The notes: generated from the letters alone by a model not told the origin. 35,497 nt of DNA from Lachnospiraceae bacterium (GCA_021442455.1 JABUSY010000026.1:1-35497); one strand, 5' to 3'. Shown: positions 1-13,800, numbered from the stretch's first letter. Numbers and translations are program-made.

Positions 1-58
1 TTGGTAGAGCGCTGCGTTCGGGACGCAGAGGTCGTGGGTTCGAATCCCGTCGCTTCGA
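1..58 (+). tRNA. tRNA-Pro(CGG), 5' end outside window
   Basis: The 3' part of a tRNA is visible. The anticodon stem (12-16 with 24-28) closes a seven-base loop whose anticodon at 19-21 is CGG, which reads proline CCG. The T arm at 34-50 has the standard TTCGAAT loop. The 3' acceptor strand is 51-57 with discriminator A at 58. CCA is not encoded. The D arm is only partly present and the 5' acceptor strand lies off the window. A strong intrinsic terminator follows immediately. Confidence 0.93.
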
Positions 59-63
59 CGGGA

Positions 64-95
64 GAGTATTTTCTGGTTTAGAAAATGCTCTTTTT
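64..95 (+). terminator. Intrinsic terminator after tRNA-Pro
   Basis: A 10-bp stem (64-73 with 81-90, one G-T wobble) closes a 7-base loop and is followed directly by five T at 91-95. It ends the tRNA transcript and separates it from the str operon promoter. Confidence 0.88.
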
Positions 96-126
96 GCGGT
101 TTTACAAGGATTTTAAAAGTTTTCCA

Positions 127-155
127 TTGACTTTTTACAGTACAGAAGCTATAAT
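127..155 (+). promoter_or_regulatory. Promoter of rpsL-rpsG-fusA
   Basis: The -35 box TTGACT (127-132) and the -10 box TATAAT (150-155) are separated by 17 bases, a near-consensus vegetative sigma-factor promoter. Transcription would start near 162, giving a leader of about 70 bases before rpsL. The str operon therefore has its own promoter here instead of depending only on upstream rpoBC. Confidence 0.85.
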
Positions 156-230
156 GTTCAAATGTTCAAGCGTGTATGGAAATAACGATTTATGGCAGCC
201 GTCATCAAAAATTATCAGGAGGTAAAAGGA

Positions 231-644
231 ATGCCAACATTCAACCAGTTAGTTAGAAAAGGTCGTGAGACTTCTGTTAAAAAATCTACAGCACCAGCTC
301 TTCAGAAAAGCTTCAATTCTCTGAAGAAAAAATCAACAGATATCTCCTCATCGCAGAAACGAGGCGTATGTACCGCAGTTAAGACAGCAACTCCTAAGAA
401 ACCTAACTCAGCTCTTAGAAAAATTGCTAGAGTTCGTCTTTCCAATGGTATCGAAGTTACTAGCTATATTCCAGGAGAAGGCCACAACCTTCAGGAGCAT
501 AGCGTGGTGCTAATCCGTGGAGGAAGAGTTAAGGATTTGCCAGGTACTAGATACCATATCATTCGTGGAAGCTTGGATACCGCAGGAGTAGCGAAGAGAA
601 AACAAGCTCGCTCCAAATACGGTGCCAAGAAACCTAAAAAATAA
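231..644 (+). CDS. rpsL: Ribosomal protein S12
   Basis: Small-subunit protein S12, which sits at the decoding centre and takes part in tRNA selection. The protein is 137 residues, the usual length. The start is the ATG at 231 ([12 protein letters not shown], the family N-terminus), preceded by AGGAGGT at 217-223. An upstream in-frame ATG at 192 has no ribosome-binding site and would add residues no S12 has. The conserved TPKKPNSA segment and the [10 protein letters not shown] loop are present, so the lysines commonly altered in streptomycin resistance are unchanged. The usual Val after that loop is Thr (PGTRYH). It is the first gene of the str operon, followed by rpsG after about 200 bases of leader-like sequence. 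It ends in TAA. Confidence 0.98.
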   Translation: MPTFNQLVRKGRETSVKKSTAPALQKSFNSLKKKSTDISSSQKRGVCTAVKTATPKKPNSALRKIARVRLSNGIEVTSYIPGEGHNLQEHSVVLIRGGRVKDLPGTRYHIIRGSLDTAGVAKRKQARSKYGAKKPKK

Positions 645-846
645 TTCGCGGTGGTAAGATTTGCCGTATAGAAACTGCTTAGAGCTGTATTTAAAGCTGT
701 ATCATATATGGTTAATGTTAAGACGGTTATTCCGAATCTGAACGGCTGCAGATTGATGGAGAATTTACCGGCGCAGATACATTTGTGTACCATATCAGTG
801 TGAGTACCTGAGATCTAATTGCATTATGATTAAGGAGGGAAGTAAC

Positions 847-1317
847 GTGCCACGTAAAGGCAACATTCAGAAGCGAGATGTTTTAGCGGATTCAATCTAT
901 AACAGTAAAATGGTTACTAAGCTTATCAATAATATTATGTTAGAGGGGAAAAAAGGTGTAGCCCAGAAGATTGTATACGGAGCACTCGCTCAAGTTGAAG
1001 GAAAAGCTGAAAAACCAGCTCTGGAAATATTTCAAGAAGCAATGAACAACATTATGCCGATTCTGGAAGTAAAAGCAAGGCGTATTGGTGGTGCCACTTA
1101 TCAAGTGCCCATCGAGGTGAGAGCGGAGAGGCGCCAGTCGCTGGCACTTCGCTGGATGACTCTGTATTCCCGCAAGAGAGGCGAAAAAAAAATGGAAGAC
1201 AGATTGGCTAATGAGATTATAGATGCCATGAACAACACAGGTGCATCTGTAAAGAAGAAAGAAGATATGCATAAAATGGCAGAGGCTAATAAGGCATTTG
1301 CTCATTACAGATTCTAA
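847..1317 (+). CDS. rpsG: Ribosomal protein S7
   Basis: S7 nucleates assembly of the 30S head by binding the 3' domain of 16S rRNA. The protein is 156 residues, the standard bacterial length. The start is GTG at 847 (giving [11 protein letters not shown]), with AAGGAGG at 832-838. The in-frame ATG at 826 lies before this ribosome-binding site and is rejected. The conserved [12 protein letters not shown] and [12 protein letters not shown] blocks are intact. The rpsL-rpsG spacer is unusually roomy (about 200 bases). In other bacteria S7 can bind the rpsL-rpsG spacer to regulate the operon, but I see no clear structure here. fusA follows after 15 bases. It ends in TAA. Confidence 0.98.
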   Translation: MPRKGNIQKRDVLADSIYNSKMVTKLINNIMLEGKKGVAQKIVYGALAQVEGKAEKPALEIFQEAMNNIMPILEVKARRIGGATYQVPIEVRAERRQSLALRWMTLYSRKRGEKKMEDRLANEIIDAMNNTGASVKKKEDMHKMAEANKAFAHYRF

Positions 1318-1332
1318 AAGGAGGAAAACCAG

Positions 1333-3450
1333 TTGGCTGGAAGAGAATATCCATTAGAAAGAACTAGAAACATTGGTATTATGGCACATATCGATGCAGG
1401 TAAAACAACTCTTACTGAACGGATCCTGTACTATACCGGTGTTAACTATAAAATTGGAGATACTCATGAGGGAACTGCCACCATGGATTGGATGGAACAG
1501 GAGCAGGAACGCGGTATTACCATTACTTCAGCCGCTACGACTTGTTATTGGACATTGCAGGAAAACTGCATGAATAAACCGGGAGCTCTGGAGCATCGTA
1601 TCAATATTATTGATACTCCTGGGCACGTTGATTTTACCGTAGAAGTAGAACGTTCTTTGCGTGTGCTGGATGGTGCTGTCGGCGTATTCTGTGCAAAAGG
1701 TGGAGTTGAACCTCAGTCTGAGAACGTATGGCGTCAGGCGGATAGTTACCATGTACCACGTATAGCGTTCATCAACAAGATGGATATCCTTGGAGCAAAC
1801 TTTTATAGAGCCGTTGATCAGATCAGAACCAGATTAGGGAAAAATGTGATCGTTCTTCAGCTGCCCATTGGAAAAGAAGATGAATTTCAGGGAATCATCA
1901 GTCTGTTTGAGATGAAAGCATATATTTATAATGATGACAAAGGCGAGGATATTTCTATTGTTGATATTCCTGAAAATATGCAGGATAATGCGGAAATATA
2001 TCATAAAAAGTTGATTGAGAAGATCTGCGAGCTGGATGACGATCTGATGATGCGTTATCTGGAAGACGACATTCCGTCAGTGGATGAGATGAAGTCTGTT
2101 CTCCGAAAAGCAACCTGTGCATGTGCAGCCGTTCCTGTGTGTTGTGGAAGTGCCTATAAAAATAAAGGAGTTCAGAAGCTTCTGGATGCAATTGTTGAAT
2201 ATATGCCGTCTCCTGTTGATATTCCACCTATTGACGGCAAAGATATGGAAGGCAATGAAGTGCTGAGGTACTCATCTGATGCTGAGCCATTCTCTGCACT
2301 GGTATTTAAGATCATGACTGATCCGTTTGTCGGTAAGCTGGCATATTTCAGAGTATATTCCGGAAGCATAAACGCAGGCTCCTACCTGATGAATAGCACT
2401 AAGGGTAAGAAAGAGCGTGTAGGACGTATCCTACAGATGCACGCCAACAAAAGGATAGAGCTTGACACAGTGTATTCCGGTGATATTGCTGCAGTGATTG
2501 GTTTAAAATTTTCCACAACAGGTGATACGATTTGTGATAACCAACATCCTGTTATCCTGGAATCCATGGAATTCCCGGAGCCGGTTATTGAATTGGCGAT
2601 CGAGCCTAAAACGAAAGATGGACAGGGTAAGCTGGGTGAAGCTCTTGTCAAACTGGCAGAAGAAGATCCTACTTTCCGTGCACACACGAATAAAGAAACC
2701 GGGCAGACCATTATCGCAGGTATGGGTGAGCTACATTTGGAGATTATTGTAGATCGTTTGCTCCGTGAGTTTCACGTGGAGGCAAATGTAGGAGCACCGC
2801 AGGTAGCCTATAAAGAGACCATTACTAAATCTGTGGATGTAGACAGCAAGTATGCGAAACAGTCCGGCGGACGTGGGCAGTACGGTCATTGTAAAGTTAA
2901 GTTTGAGCCCATGGATGTGAATGCAGAAGAGACCTATAAATTTGAATCCACAGTTGTTGGAGGTGTGATACCGAAGGAGTATATTCCGGCTATCGGCGCA
3001 GGTATTGAGGATGCCATGAAGATTGGTATTTTAGGAGGATTTCCGGTAGTAGGTGTTCATGCTAACGTATATGACGGATCTTATCACGAAGTGGATTCTT
3101 CAGAAATTGCCTTCCACATTGCTGGATCTCTAGCATTTAAGGATGCGATGTCCAAAGCCTTCCCGGTATTGCTAGAGCCTATCATGAAAGTGGAGGTGTC
3201 CATACCGGAAGATTACATGGGTGATGTAATCGGAGATCTTAACTCCCGTCGCGGACATATTGAAGGCATGGATGATATTGGTGGCGGAAAGGTAATTCGT
3301 GGATTCGTTCCGTTGGCAGAGATGTTCGGTTATGCGACCAATCTTCGTTCTAGAACACAGGGACGTGGAAATTACTCAATGTTCTTTGAACGATACGATC
3401 AGATTCCAAAATCTGTACAGGAAAAAATTCTTTCGGGAAAAGGCAAATAA
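1333..3450 (+). CDS. fusA: Elongation factor G
   Basis: A translational GTPase that moves tRNA and mRNA through the ribosome and, with RRF, splits post-termination ribosomes. It is 705 residues, within the usual range. The start is TTG at 1333 with AAAAGGAGG at 1316-1324, overlapping the end of rpsG, so the two are probably translationally coupled. GTPase motifs are complete: G1 AHIDAGKTT (residues 18-26), the GITI switch I, G3 DTPGH, G4 NKMD and G5 GSAYKNKG. Domains II to V follow, including the GGRGQYGHC stretch of domain IV and the C-terminal RGHIEGMD region. It ends in TAA. Confidence 0.98.
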   Translation: MAGREYPLERTRNIGIMAHIDAGKTTLTERILYYTGVNYKIGDTHEGTATMDWMEQEQERGITITSAATTCYWTLQENCMNKPGALEHRINIIDTPGHVDFTVEVERSLRVLDGAVGVFCAKGGVEPQSENVWRQADSYHVPRIAFINKMDILGANFYRAVDQIRTRLGKNVIVLQLPIGKEDEFQGIISLFEMKAYIYNDDKGEDISIVDIPENMQDNAEIYHKKLIEKICELDDDLMMRYLEDDIPSVDEMKSVLRKATCACAAVPVCCGSAYKNKGVQKLLDAIVEYMPSPVDIPPIDGKDMEGNEVLRYSSDAEPFSALVFKIMTDPFVGKLAYFRVYSGSINAGSYLMNSTKGKKERVGRILQMHANKRIELDTVYSGDIAAVIGLKFSTTGDTICDNQHPVILESMEFPEPVIELAIEPKTKDGQGKLGEALVKLAEEDPTFRAHTNKETGQTIIAGMGELHLEIIVDRLLREFHVEANVGAPQVAYKETITKSVDVDSKYAKQSGGRGQYGHCKVKFEPMDVNAEETYKFESTVVGGVIPKEYIPAIGAGIEDAMKIGILGGFPVVGVHANVYDGSYHEVDSSEIAFHIAGSLAFKDAMSKAFPVLLEPIMKVEVSIPEDYMGDVIGDLNSRRGHIEGMDDIGGGKVIRGFVPLAEMFGYATNLRSRTQGRGNYSMFFERYDQIPKSVQEKILSGKGK

Positions 3451-3462
3451 TCTTGATTTTAC

Positions 3463-3491
3463 TTGCAATAAGGGAAAAGATACAATATAAT
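3463..3491 (+). promoter_or_regulatory. Promoter of tuf
   Basis: TTGCAA (3463-3468) and TATAAT (3486-3491) are 17 bases apart, in the 124-base fusA-tuf spacer. This gives tuf its own transcript, in line with the high EF-Tu demand of bacteria. The predicted leader is about 77 bases. Confidence 0.78.
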
Positions 3492-3574
3492 CTACCTTAG
3501 CAGGTTTCACGAAAACAAAAATAAAAATAATGAAAAACTCACGAGACTGAAGATTTATAAGGAGGACTTTTTAA

Positions 3575-4768
3575 ATGGCAAAAGCTAAGTTTGAAAGATC
3601 AAAACCGCATTGTAACATTGGTACCATTGGTCATGTTGATCATGGTAAAACCACTTTGACCGCAGCTATCACAAAAGCCTTGGATGTAAGGCTGGGCTTG
3701 GGCCAGGCAGTTGCATTTGATAACATTGACAAAGCTCCGGAAGAGAGAGAGCGTGGTATCACAATTTCTACCGCTCATGTTGAGTATGAGACCGAAAATA
3801 GACATTATGCACACGTGGACTGTCCAGGACATGCTGATTACGTTAAGAACATGATTACTGGTGCTGCACAGATGGATGGTGCTATATTAGTTGTAGCTGC
3901 TACCGATGGTGTTATGGCTCAAACGAAGGAACACATTCTGTTATCTCGTCAGGTAGGTGTTCCCTATATCGTTGTGTTCATGAATAAATGTGACATGGTT
4001 GATGACGAAGAGCTACTCGAGCTGGTAGAGGTGGAGATCCGTGAATTACTGAATGAGTATGATTTTCCTGGAGATGACACTCCTATCATTCATGGTTCTG
4101 CTCTGAAGGCTCTGGAAGATCCTAATAGCGAGTGGGGCGACAAGATTCTTGAGCTGGTAAAGGCTATTGATAAGTGGGTTCCAGATCCGAAGCGTGACAC
4201 TGATAAACCGTTCTTAATGCCTGTAGAGGATGTATTCACCATCACTGGACGTGGTACAGTTGCTACGGGTAGAGTAGAGCGTGGAGTTTTGCATTTGAAC
4301 GAAGAAGTTGAGATTGTTGGTATTAAAGAAGAAACTCGTAAGAGTGTGGTAACTGGTATCGAGATGTTTCGTAAGCTGTTGGATGAGGCACAGGCTGGTG
4401 ATAATATCGGTGCGCTGCTTCGTGGTGTTCAGAGAACCGAAATTGAAAGAGGGCAGGTTCTTGCAAAACCTGGTACGGTAACCTGTCACAAGAAGTTTAT
4501 AGCTCAGGTATATGTACTAACCAAAGATGAGGGTGGACGTCATACACCTTTTTTCAACAACTACAGACCGCAGTTTTATTTTCGCACAACCGACGTAACA
4601 GGCGTTATTAATTTGCCAGAAGGTACTGAGATGTGTATGCCTGGCGATAATGTAGAGATGACTATCACATTAATTCATCCGATCGCTATGGAACAAGGTC
4701 TCACTTTCGCTATTCGTGAAGGTGGTAGAACAGTAGGCTCTGGTCGTGTTACTACTATCATTGAGTAA
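3575..4768 (+). CDS. tuf: Elongation factor Tu
   Basis: The GTPase that delivers aminoacyl-tRNA to the ribosomal A site. It is 397 residues, the family norm. The start is ATG 3575 with AAGGAGG at 3559-3565. G1 GHVDHGKTT (residues 19-27), the RGITI switch I, G3 DCPGH, G4 NKCD and the GSALKAL G5 region are intact, as are domain 2 ([13 protein letters not shown]) and domain 3 ending [10 protein letters not shown]. No erosion is visible. It is the last gene of the str cluster and is followed by a strong terminator and then a long gene desert. It ends in TAA. Confidence 0.98.
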   Translation: MAKAKFERSKPHCNIGTIGHVDHGKTTLTAAITKALDVRLGLGQAVAFDNIDKAPEERERGITISTAHVEYETENRHYAHVDCPGHADYVKNMITGAAQMDGAILVVAATDGVMAQTKEHILLSRQVGVPYIVVFMNKCDMVDDEELLELVEVEIRELLNEYDFPGDDTPIIHGSALKALEDPNSEWGDKILELVKAIDKWVPDPKRDTDKPFLMPVEDVFTITGRGTVATGRVERGVLHLNEEVEIVGIKEETRKSVVTGIEMFRKLLDEAQAGDNIGALLRGVQRTEIERGQVLAKPGTVTCHKKFIAQVYVLTKDEGGRHTPFFNNYRPQFYFRTTDVTGVINLPEGTEMCMPGDNVEMTITLIHPIAMEQGLTFAIREGGRTVGSGRVTTIIE

Positions 4769-4803
4769 TTTTGGATTTAGTATCATAGATATTTAAATTA
4801 TTG

Positions 4804-4850
4804 CCGCAATCTCCTTATCGTGTGAGGAGAAGTTGCGGTTTAATAATTTT
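4804..4850 (+). terminator. Intrinsic terminator of tuf
   Basis: CCGCAA (4804-4809) pairs with TTGCGG (4833-4838), and inside it TCTCCT (4810-4815) pairs with AGGAGA (4825-4830) with a two-base bulge. A T-rich run follows to about 4850. It lies 35 bases after the tuf stop. Confidence 0.87.
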
Positions 4851-4851
4851 T

Positions 4852-7800
4852 CAAAAGATTGGCAAATACAAGCAACTTTATTATTATCTTATTATATTTA
4901 AAAGCCTAAGTGGGAAGCAAAGAGAAAATATTTCGCATCAATTTGTGCAATGTATGTTGTGATTTTTTACGGATGTAGTATCATTTTTTTATTGATTAAT
5001 AAATTATTTGTAGAGAAGGTAATGGTTGATTTATATAACAAGTGATGAAAGAGATTAATTGATAAAAAAATGCAAAAGACAACTTTACAAATTGCCATAT
5101 TGCTTCCAATACTATGATAAAATTTTGACGAAACGAAAATATTTCTAAGGAAATATTATGGTATATTTGTAAAGTTTTGCAAAAAAATTTTAAAGGAATC
5201 ATAGCATATATTCTAAAGGGGAAAATGAAAATTCATGCATTAGGAATTAAGTAGATTGAGTGGCAAAGGATATGGCAGAACGAATCTTTAAAATGCTTAT
5301 GCAGATATATGTTTGTGGTAAAATTTTATTGATATAAATGATGGTGGATATGTTGGCGACATTGACTTAAGGTTTGTGACTACAAAGTAATAGGTGCGAA
5401 AATGTGAATATAGAGATGTCGTTTCACAGGATATTGTAGATAAAATGGATTGATCAGTATAGGAATGATAGACAGCACGAAAAATATACAGTACTTTTTG
5501 TATTCTTGAAAGTGAAAATAAGATTTTAAACACAGAAGTATGGAAGAAGGATGCTGAGAGTAATGGGAATATTTTTAATGTTTTGTTGTTGCGTTTAAAT
5601 TGTTTCTTGGAGGATATTTAACAAAAGCAGTATTTTATTATTTCATTCGGAATTGGTGTATTCTCTAACTGATGTTTATATATTATATTTTTCGCTTATG
5701 GGAACCTTTGGAGAAAAGGTAGAGCCGATAGAAGATGAACAAAATCAAGATGTAGTAGACAGCAGCATTGATTATCTAGGTAGATAAAGCAAATATTTTA
5801 TAGACCTTGTGAGATATACTGTTGAATACAATTAACCATAAGAATATGTAACAAAAATTCCGATTCAAATTTCCATATATGAGAATAAAATTAAAACATT
5901 TAATATAAATAATTAGTCGAAATGGGTTTCCAATGGCGAGCATATGTTACATTCTATTTAGGTGATATGGAGTCGTTGGAAAGAGGTAAACATACAAACA
6001 GAATGTAATATAATGAATGCGCCACTTTCTTTGATTGATATTGAAAATGCAGGAAGGTACAGTCAAGACAACTGGATGTAACAATATATGTCGTTATGAT
6101 AACATTCTTGAATGTATAAAGAAAAATTTTATACATTCTTAGATTTAAAAGAAAGTTGAACAAAAGTTGTGTTGAAAAATCTTTCTGATTGTATGAAAAT
6201 CGTGACCAGTCATTGCGATAGAAGAAAGAAAAAAAGGTAAGGAATACATCCAAGATACACTAGAAATAGCAATAGAGAAAAAAGAAAATGAGACTTTTAA
6301 ATTTTGAAGGGGGCATGCTGATGAGAAAGATAATGGCAGTATTTAATGAAGAAAAGTAGCAAGGAAGTATTTTGAAAAAAGATGTTGAAAATGAAAAATA
6401 TTTAAGAATCATAGTTGAGCCATTCATAAATTCTAAAAAAGCAGAGTAGTGCAATCGAATATCACACGAAGCATAAGTCTTTTAATTTTCTACAGAAATA
6501 TGGTAATTATAACTTGTGAGATTGTGAAGTGGACAACTATTAAGAAGTATTCATATACGGATCAGAAGGAACAGTTGTGGAACTGGTTGGGTAGTTGGAC
6601 ACGAGTTCCATATGTCCGATAAATTCTTGAAATATTTGAAAGATTGAAATATGAAACAAGCGTACAAATGTTGAAGAGAATACAATATGACATTGATGGG
6701 AGTTTCCATCGATCATAAAGGTAAAATCTGCTGGTACTTTGTTTTACAGCGACATCGCAAGCGGGCATTGATTTGAACAAAAAAATTGAGCAGTGAAATT
6801 AATCAAATGCATTAGTTGAGCTAAAGAAATTTCGGATCGTGCGAATGAAGCTACTTCTGGATTAAGGTATGATTTCTATGGTCATCTGGTACTATAGTAA
6901 TAAATATTGATCATTAATGAGCTTTCAGAATTTTCTTGGAAGTTTTTTCTATTAATATATAGTGTCTGAGAAGTTAGATTGCAGATATCAATTATCAGGA
7001 TTGCTGTATGTTAATATTAAAATATGAAATGGTAAATAGATTAGACAAATTGTGCATTTATCAGCATTTATAATGGTAATATCGCTGCAGATAAAAAGAA
7101 TTATCATGCATTTAGGAGAACAGTCTATGTCAGGAAAGAAAGAACAGTAAATTATCGTAGGAAGATATGTAAAAAAACTGAATTTGAGCAAGTAAAACTA
7201 AGTTCAAAGAAAAGAATGAGATAATGTCTGATATAAATCAACCTAAGACCATGGTGTTGATATCTATTGGTTAGATGAAGCCATCGATTTTGACATTGAT
7301 GTCAAAAAATACAGGATATGTATAGATAAAACGGATGAAAAAGCAAAAAGCGAAGATTACTTAAACAAACACAAAATAAGGAAATCAATGTTCCATGAAT
7401 TGCAAACAGTATATGGGTCAAGGGAAGAATATGTAGCTAAGGTATGGAATAGTCGGAAAAATGAAAAATGATGAGAATATGATGTCAGAAATGTTGATAA
7501 AAAGCAAAGACTGCTGTAAATTTAAGATAGTGGCTTTTCGGACAAAAGCATGTTTCAATGATTACAGGTTACACATAGAAAAATAAATTTTAACTGTTCT
7601 TTTTTTAATGCCATAGACCACGGAGTGAAAAAACATCTTGAAGGAGATATAGTAATGACATCTGACGGGGAATTTTATTGATTATGTAAAAACTTTTGTC
7701 TTAGAGAATGGCATGCTTTATATTTAGAAGATACATAAGGACGATTCGGATGGTAACATTTATGAAAAATGTAATGATGAACAGCAGATATTCTCAATCT

Positions 7801-10800
7801 TTTGTTTAAATGGAAGTTAGAATCATGCTGTTTAATTTTATGTTTTTCGGATTTTAATTTTAAACATTAATAACGGTTTTGAAGATCGTATTGTTTGTTT
7901 TCATGATGACTTAGGTAATTTTTTACAGGTAATAACAGCAAAGCATCCGGATAAAAAAGAAGTAGATAGTGTTAGTTCTCACGCTGTTCAATATTTTGTT
8001 CATGTAATTACTGGGTACGGCTGGCGAAGATCTATATAGATTTTATAGGTAGAGTTGATTTCTGTTCTATATCTTTTCAATTTGTTAGATGCAGACCGAT
8101 CAATTGCAGCAGAACCTGAGAATTTTTTCAGATACAGAGTGAATTGAAAGATCAATATTATTCAGTTTATGAAAAATTCTCTTTAGACTGTGGAAAGGCT
8201 GTACCATGAGGGAGGGTAGAAGCAATACGGATGAGAAGAGCCGGAGAAACTGTTATATAAAAAATTTTTGTCATATGCCAGAAACGCTTGGCAAGAAATT
8301 TTATAGCTTGGATCATATGCGTAACATTAATTGGCAATGATAAATTTTTTTTGCTTGGAGGCGAAAAAGTAGCGTGGCAGTGGTTTAATTACAATTATGG
8401 CATTTAAATTTGGTAAAGATTGGCTTATTGAGATAAAAATTCAGGAGATTCAGAATTTTCGAGTCATTAGCATCATCAATTTGATACTTGTACAGCCTTT
8501 TTTCCTTATGAGTCTAATAAGTCGGATCGTTTAGCTATGGACGAGCCGAACAGGGAGATTTACTGAATGCTCTTATCAATAAGCTATACTTGCAGGGTAA
8601 ATCCTATATGCTTTAGAGGGGGAGAGAACAGCTATATTCTGTTTCACAGGATAGAGTGAACAGGTAGAAGCACACAAGGAAACGTTGGGATTTGGATGGA
8701 GATATATTAGGTAAACTTTGATGTTATCCCATAGAATGCTTCAGTGTAAATAGCGACGAATATCGCGTCAGCCTTATGTTTTCGAAGAAAGAGGAGTTAT
8801 AATTTACAGAATAATCAGTTGTATCATAGCTGCTTTTACAAATTTGTTTGATAATATCACAAAGTGAATTTCTGCCCTGGATAAAGATTTTATTTGTCGG
8901 TGTGTAAAAAGCTGGTGTTTAGGCCATTTTTGGAAAGGATGCTGTCTTTTATATTAACCATAGCTGATTTTTGTTTTTTCTGCTTTGATATCTGAGTGCT
9001 TACTGAGACTGGAGACTGCTTTATGCTTTTGTTTTATATCGGATATTTTTTTCTATATGAATGATAGGACTTCTAGAAATTTCGATAAAATTTTTTGAAG
9101 AAACCGGAAGAGCGGCATGCCAAGGACTTATGAAATGGGGAAAGTAATTGAGAGAGGATACCTGGAGACTTTCCTTTGGACTAGGATATGGAGAGAGGTT
9201 GAAGAGCAATATAGATCGTGTTTGGTAGCGTTCTTTTGGCTCTGATGAACGCAACGGTTTCTTTGGTGGGAGTGAAACGAACATGTGTCATGAGATTTTA
9301 TGTTTTGATGATGTTGTATTGCAATGAATACGAAGATAAAAATGTTGTTTTGGTTGATAGCGATATTACTTACACGGGTTTATGTAGATTTTACTATGTA
9401 TGAATTTTTAGAAACAAATATTGATCTAGAGGCGTTCTGGAAGAAGGCTTTGTTATGCATGCAGCTGCTATACTTTGGACGAGAAAACATTGGAAAAAGT
9501 AGAAAATGTCTTGTAATTAGAATATGTATATCGGTGCTGGCTCTGATGCCGCTGGAGAGTTGTTCATAGGACCAATCATAAAAAACAGTTCGGGTAATGG
9601 TAAGCAGAATTTTCGGAAGCAGCGGAGAAGTTATTCGATAGAAAAGTCATGAAGGACGCTTGCCTGAATAGTTTGTTGATAGAACGGTCAGAAATCAGGT
9701 GAGGATTTGCTATATATAACAAAAACTATCGTTGTCTTTGATCATCATCGTCAAGGCAATGAAGAATATCTGGTTGACAGAGTTCAATGCTTATAAAAGG
9801 TGGAAAGCCAAGTTTGCGTAAGAACTACAAAGAGACTGATCGAATATGTCTATACGTTATATCTATCAATTCTGAAAAAAATCTATGGGAGCTAAAAACG
9901 GCTTTATCGGCATACAAGAAGAAGGAGAAGAAGCTTTTGGACAGTTTCCAGGCGGCTCTGAGGACCGGAAAAGGGTTCTGTGGATGATTGTGTTTTTCAA
10001 CTCCATGCATTTTCTAAAATAATGGATTTGTTGGTAATAGACATACTGGTCTTTGGCAGCAATATTATTGTGGTAGAGATTTTGTTTGTCATAGCGGCAA
10101 TGCTGATCCTGTGTGTGAGACAAACACGTATGAAAAGGATAGTTTTTGATTGTTGCCTGAAAATAGAATTCAAGATGAGTCCCGTGAAAATTACGATTTT
10201 TGTGGTATTCATATAAAGCAGATGCAATTTGCCGGTTACATGACGGGGCTGCTTTTCAGAGCGATTTTGTTGGAATGATTCTAATAATTGAATTTCTAGA
10301 GGCAGGTGGGATTTTTTGTCGCGTCTGTCTGGGAGTTAATTATGCTTGCCTTTTTATTTATTTTACGACAGCTGTCAAGTTCGCAATATTTTGTGTATAT
10401 ATTTGATAACTAGATTCAAGTCAGTGATGAAATCGGAGTGCATGACAAAGTTATTCTACGTATTCTGGATTGTAGTGTTTGGTGTTGGTGTGTATGTAGT
10501 TTTATTGAGATGCGAACGAAAAAAAGAGAAGAAGTGTGATAAAAGGTTACAGAATATTGTAGATGTTTTACAGGTCAGAACGGTAAAAAATTTGATAATA
10601 TAAAGAGATATCAGCAGGGAGACATTGCTTCTCAAAATCTGGTGTGTGAAAAAAGAACATAAAGTATGATTTATCAGAGAGGATATAGTGTGTTTCTATA
10701 CCTTTTTTTGACTGATAATGCGATAAGCGAATATGATGGTAAAAGAGATGCCTCTTCCAGTCAATTATGAAACAATAGTTAAACAGGCATAATATGCTTA

Positions 10801-13800
10801 TAGAATGATGTGAGTTATTTGATTTTCTTTTTATCGAATTGTTAAAAGGCATTTGACTGATTTCAAGAATGAAGAATGTTAAAACTTAGGATACGAATCG
10901 ATAGATTATTAAGGAAAGATTATTCGGTAGATATCTAACCGCAATGAAAGGCTGATTCATCCAAGAGATTGGGATAATGTATTTGCGGATTATCTTTTGG
11001 GTAGACTTTGGAATTTCTATGAAATTAACGATATATTTCGTATATGTTCAAAAGCTTTGTCAAAATTTAAAAGAATCACGAGGAAGCGGACAAAAATCTG
11101 GGATACTGTTTACAGTGTTGCTGGAGGTTTGTAGCTCAAGGTATAGAGGATTTAGCCAATCCTGAGGGGTATGAAATTGATAAAGTGGTATGATGAGATT
11201 GTATTTTGCTATATTGTGGATGTTGAATTCCTGTAAGGTTAATATTTCTGTTCGGAATGTCTTAGAGCTTAAGCTTGGCTTTTGAAACGGGATTGATTGA
11301 TGTCGTCGTGATCGCTTCAAATTATCCGAAAGGCATTATAACTACCAGCCAGAGCAAATATTCAGGGGCAGTAAATAGAATAATCGGATTGTTAGCCATG
11401 CATCTCTCTCAGATAACCACAGAGAAGTACTGTGCAGGCAAAAATCTGTCTGTCCTTTCCGTTTATCTGGTCATTAGTGACTAAGCGCTTGGATAAGGCG
11501 ATCAAACTGAGATAGCGTAGGATTACAGCTTTTGTTGCGTGGGAAGAGAATAATTATGCTGAAAAAAAGTAAAATAAAAAAGTAATTTTCGCTGTATGAT
11601 ATGAACAGATGGTGATATTTTCTGGTAAACCATTATTTTAGGGGAATGGCTATTGAATTTAGTGAATCATTGTTTTTTGTTAGCGAAGAAGTAACAAGCC
11701 GGCGGATCAGAAGCCAGTGATTCTGAATGATGTGGAGAGATACAGAATCATAAGATCAAGAAGAGCTGGAAGAAAGCCAGAATTATCCGTATCTTTGTAT
11801 ATGACAGCGAAGGAAGAAATGGAGACAGTCTATAAGCTTATAACGGAATGTCTGTATGGGGTGTACACGTTATATTTGTGAATAGATTTTAAGATACAGG
11901 ATCAGTTTTCATTAGGAAAATGAAACGGAAGTGTAAAGGAGCAGAAGCAGGTAGACATTCTTCAGGATAACAGCTGATGAGATGTTTGTGGTGATGAGCA
12001 GAGGGGAGTGATAGGCGTTGATCGAAAGGGTCAAATGTTTCTGCAACCATATAAAGTTATTGTCCAAAAGAAATTTAAGAAAACAAGAACGCTATGAAAA
12101 TCAGCTACATGCTGAATCACAGGAATATCTTGTTCGGACATTTTGTATTGCATTCATTTTAGAAGTCCTTCCATAGACAGCATTTTTCCCTTTACACCGG
12201 AGTTTTATGAGCATGTAGGCATATATCTATAGTTACAGCCGGAATGATAACACTGGGATGTAAAAAGCAGATAGAAAAGTATGATTTGGAACAAATGTGT
12301 ATAGAACAGAAAAAAGTAGAAACGCTGCATTCTGTTTGTAGAAAACGGTACATGTACGGGGCTTTCAGATAGTCAGGTAAGCGGATATTTTTCCATGATT
12401 TAATCATTTTTTCTGCTGTGATTAGAGTTGTGAAGTCTAGTCTATGCATTTACTTCATTTGATAAATAAATAAATGGGCAAGGCAATTTCTAGATGTCTG
12501 AATGTCGCTGCAGTAACTGATGGGATGTCCTCGGTGAAAAAGATGACAAAATAGCAGTAATTATTCAATGTCTATCACCATGAAAAATGTCAAGGAAGTC
12601 CTATTATCCTTGTTGATGGAAACAGGCCATTGGGGTTAGTCCATAAAAATTCGAATAGATCTTTCATCCGTTATGGTTGGAAATTGTTTATCTGCAGCGG
12701 CTACATAAATTATCCTTCTACATTTTATCAATTTTCGTGTAAAATCGTATAAGACTCCGGACTTTCAGTTCGGTAATTCCAGATTTGCTATAGGTCGGAA
12801 CAGGTTTTGAAAATAGAGCAAATTACATCGACGGGGAATTCCATCCAAGTATTTTGGCAATTGTTTAAATTTGTAATGTGAGGTAAATATGGCCATTCGA
12901 AGTATACGGTGTTCGAATGATTATTGACATAGCTGAAAAGGTGATAAGCAGTGGACGTGATCATGCAGTAGTTTTTTAGATATATGGCCCTGGTTAAAAA
13001 ACATTCATCTGCCATTGTGACTCCTGGCTTTATTCAGTGTATTTAGCATGTGTCTATTTATGCCTCTACTGAGGTATCTGATGGAAATAGCCGAAGTTAA
13101 CGAGTCAGAGCAATCAAAAATTTACTGGAGCATAGCGTTTTTTGAATATCAAGACGTTGGTGATGACGCGCATGATTTATGTATTTTATTTGCATCTGGC
13201 ATGCTTATGAAAAGCTACTCTTGATTCTGCGTAGCAAAGAAGTGTTTTCTGTTTCTGTTTACTGTACAGTTTTTCACAGATAAATAGATACCAAATTATC
13301 CGGCTATCATGACTGCTATTGTTAATGATCAATATGTGCTTTACATGTCAAAAATATTTTATGCAGTCACTGGTAATTTTCGGCGTATAAGGATCATAGA
13401 TCGCAAGGAATTATTTAAAGATTTTAGGACATACACTGTTGTATTTGGATGAGAGTATATAGTTTTTTCAACTACGAAGAGATGGGAACACGGAACGGAG
13501 ATTTGCGTGTTTCACTATGCAAAAGAAAGACATATAATTAATTATGAATTTTGCTTGTCAGAAACATTATTTAGAACTTGGACGGTACTTGACGGACAAT
13601 GGGGGCATCTGTTGGCTTGTTCAGTACTCAGTTGGATTTTGGTAAGAAAGGCCGTGGGATTTTTGAACAAACTTATATGAATTTGCATATAGAAGTTTTA
13701 GATGACGGAGGAAAATTTTTTCTTCTGTATATGCGATAGAAATATGCGATAGAAAATCTTTGAGGTTTCAGGCTGCTCAAAATGCTTCGGTTGATAAGCG

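Noticed and set aside
192..230. Upstream in-frame ATG for rpsL (and likewise 826 for rpsG, 21342 for the aminotransferase, 24440 for murF).
   Set aside because: Strong Shine-Dalgarno sites lie after these codons, and the family N-termini begin at the downstream starts.
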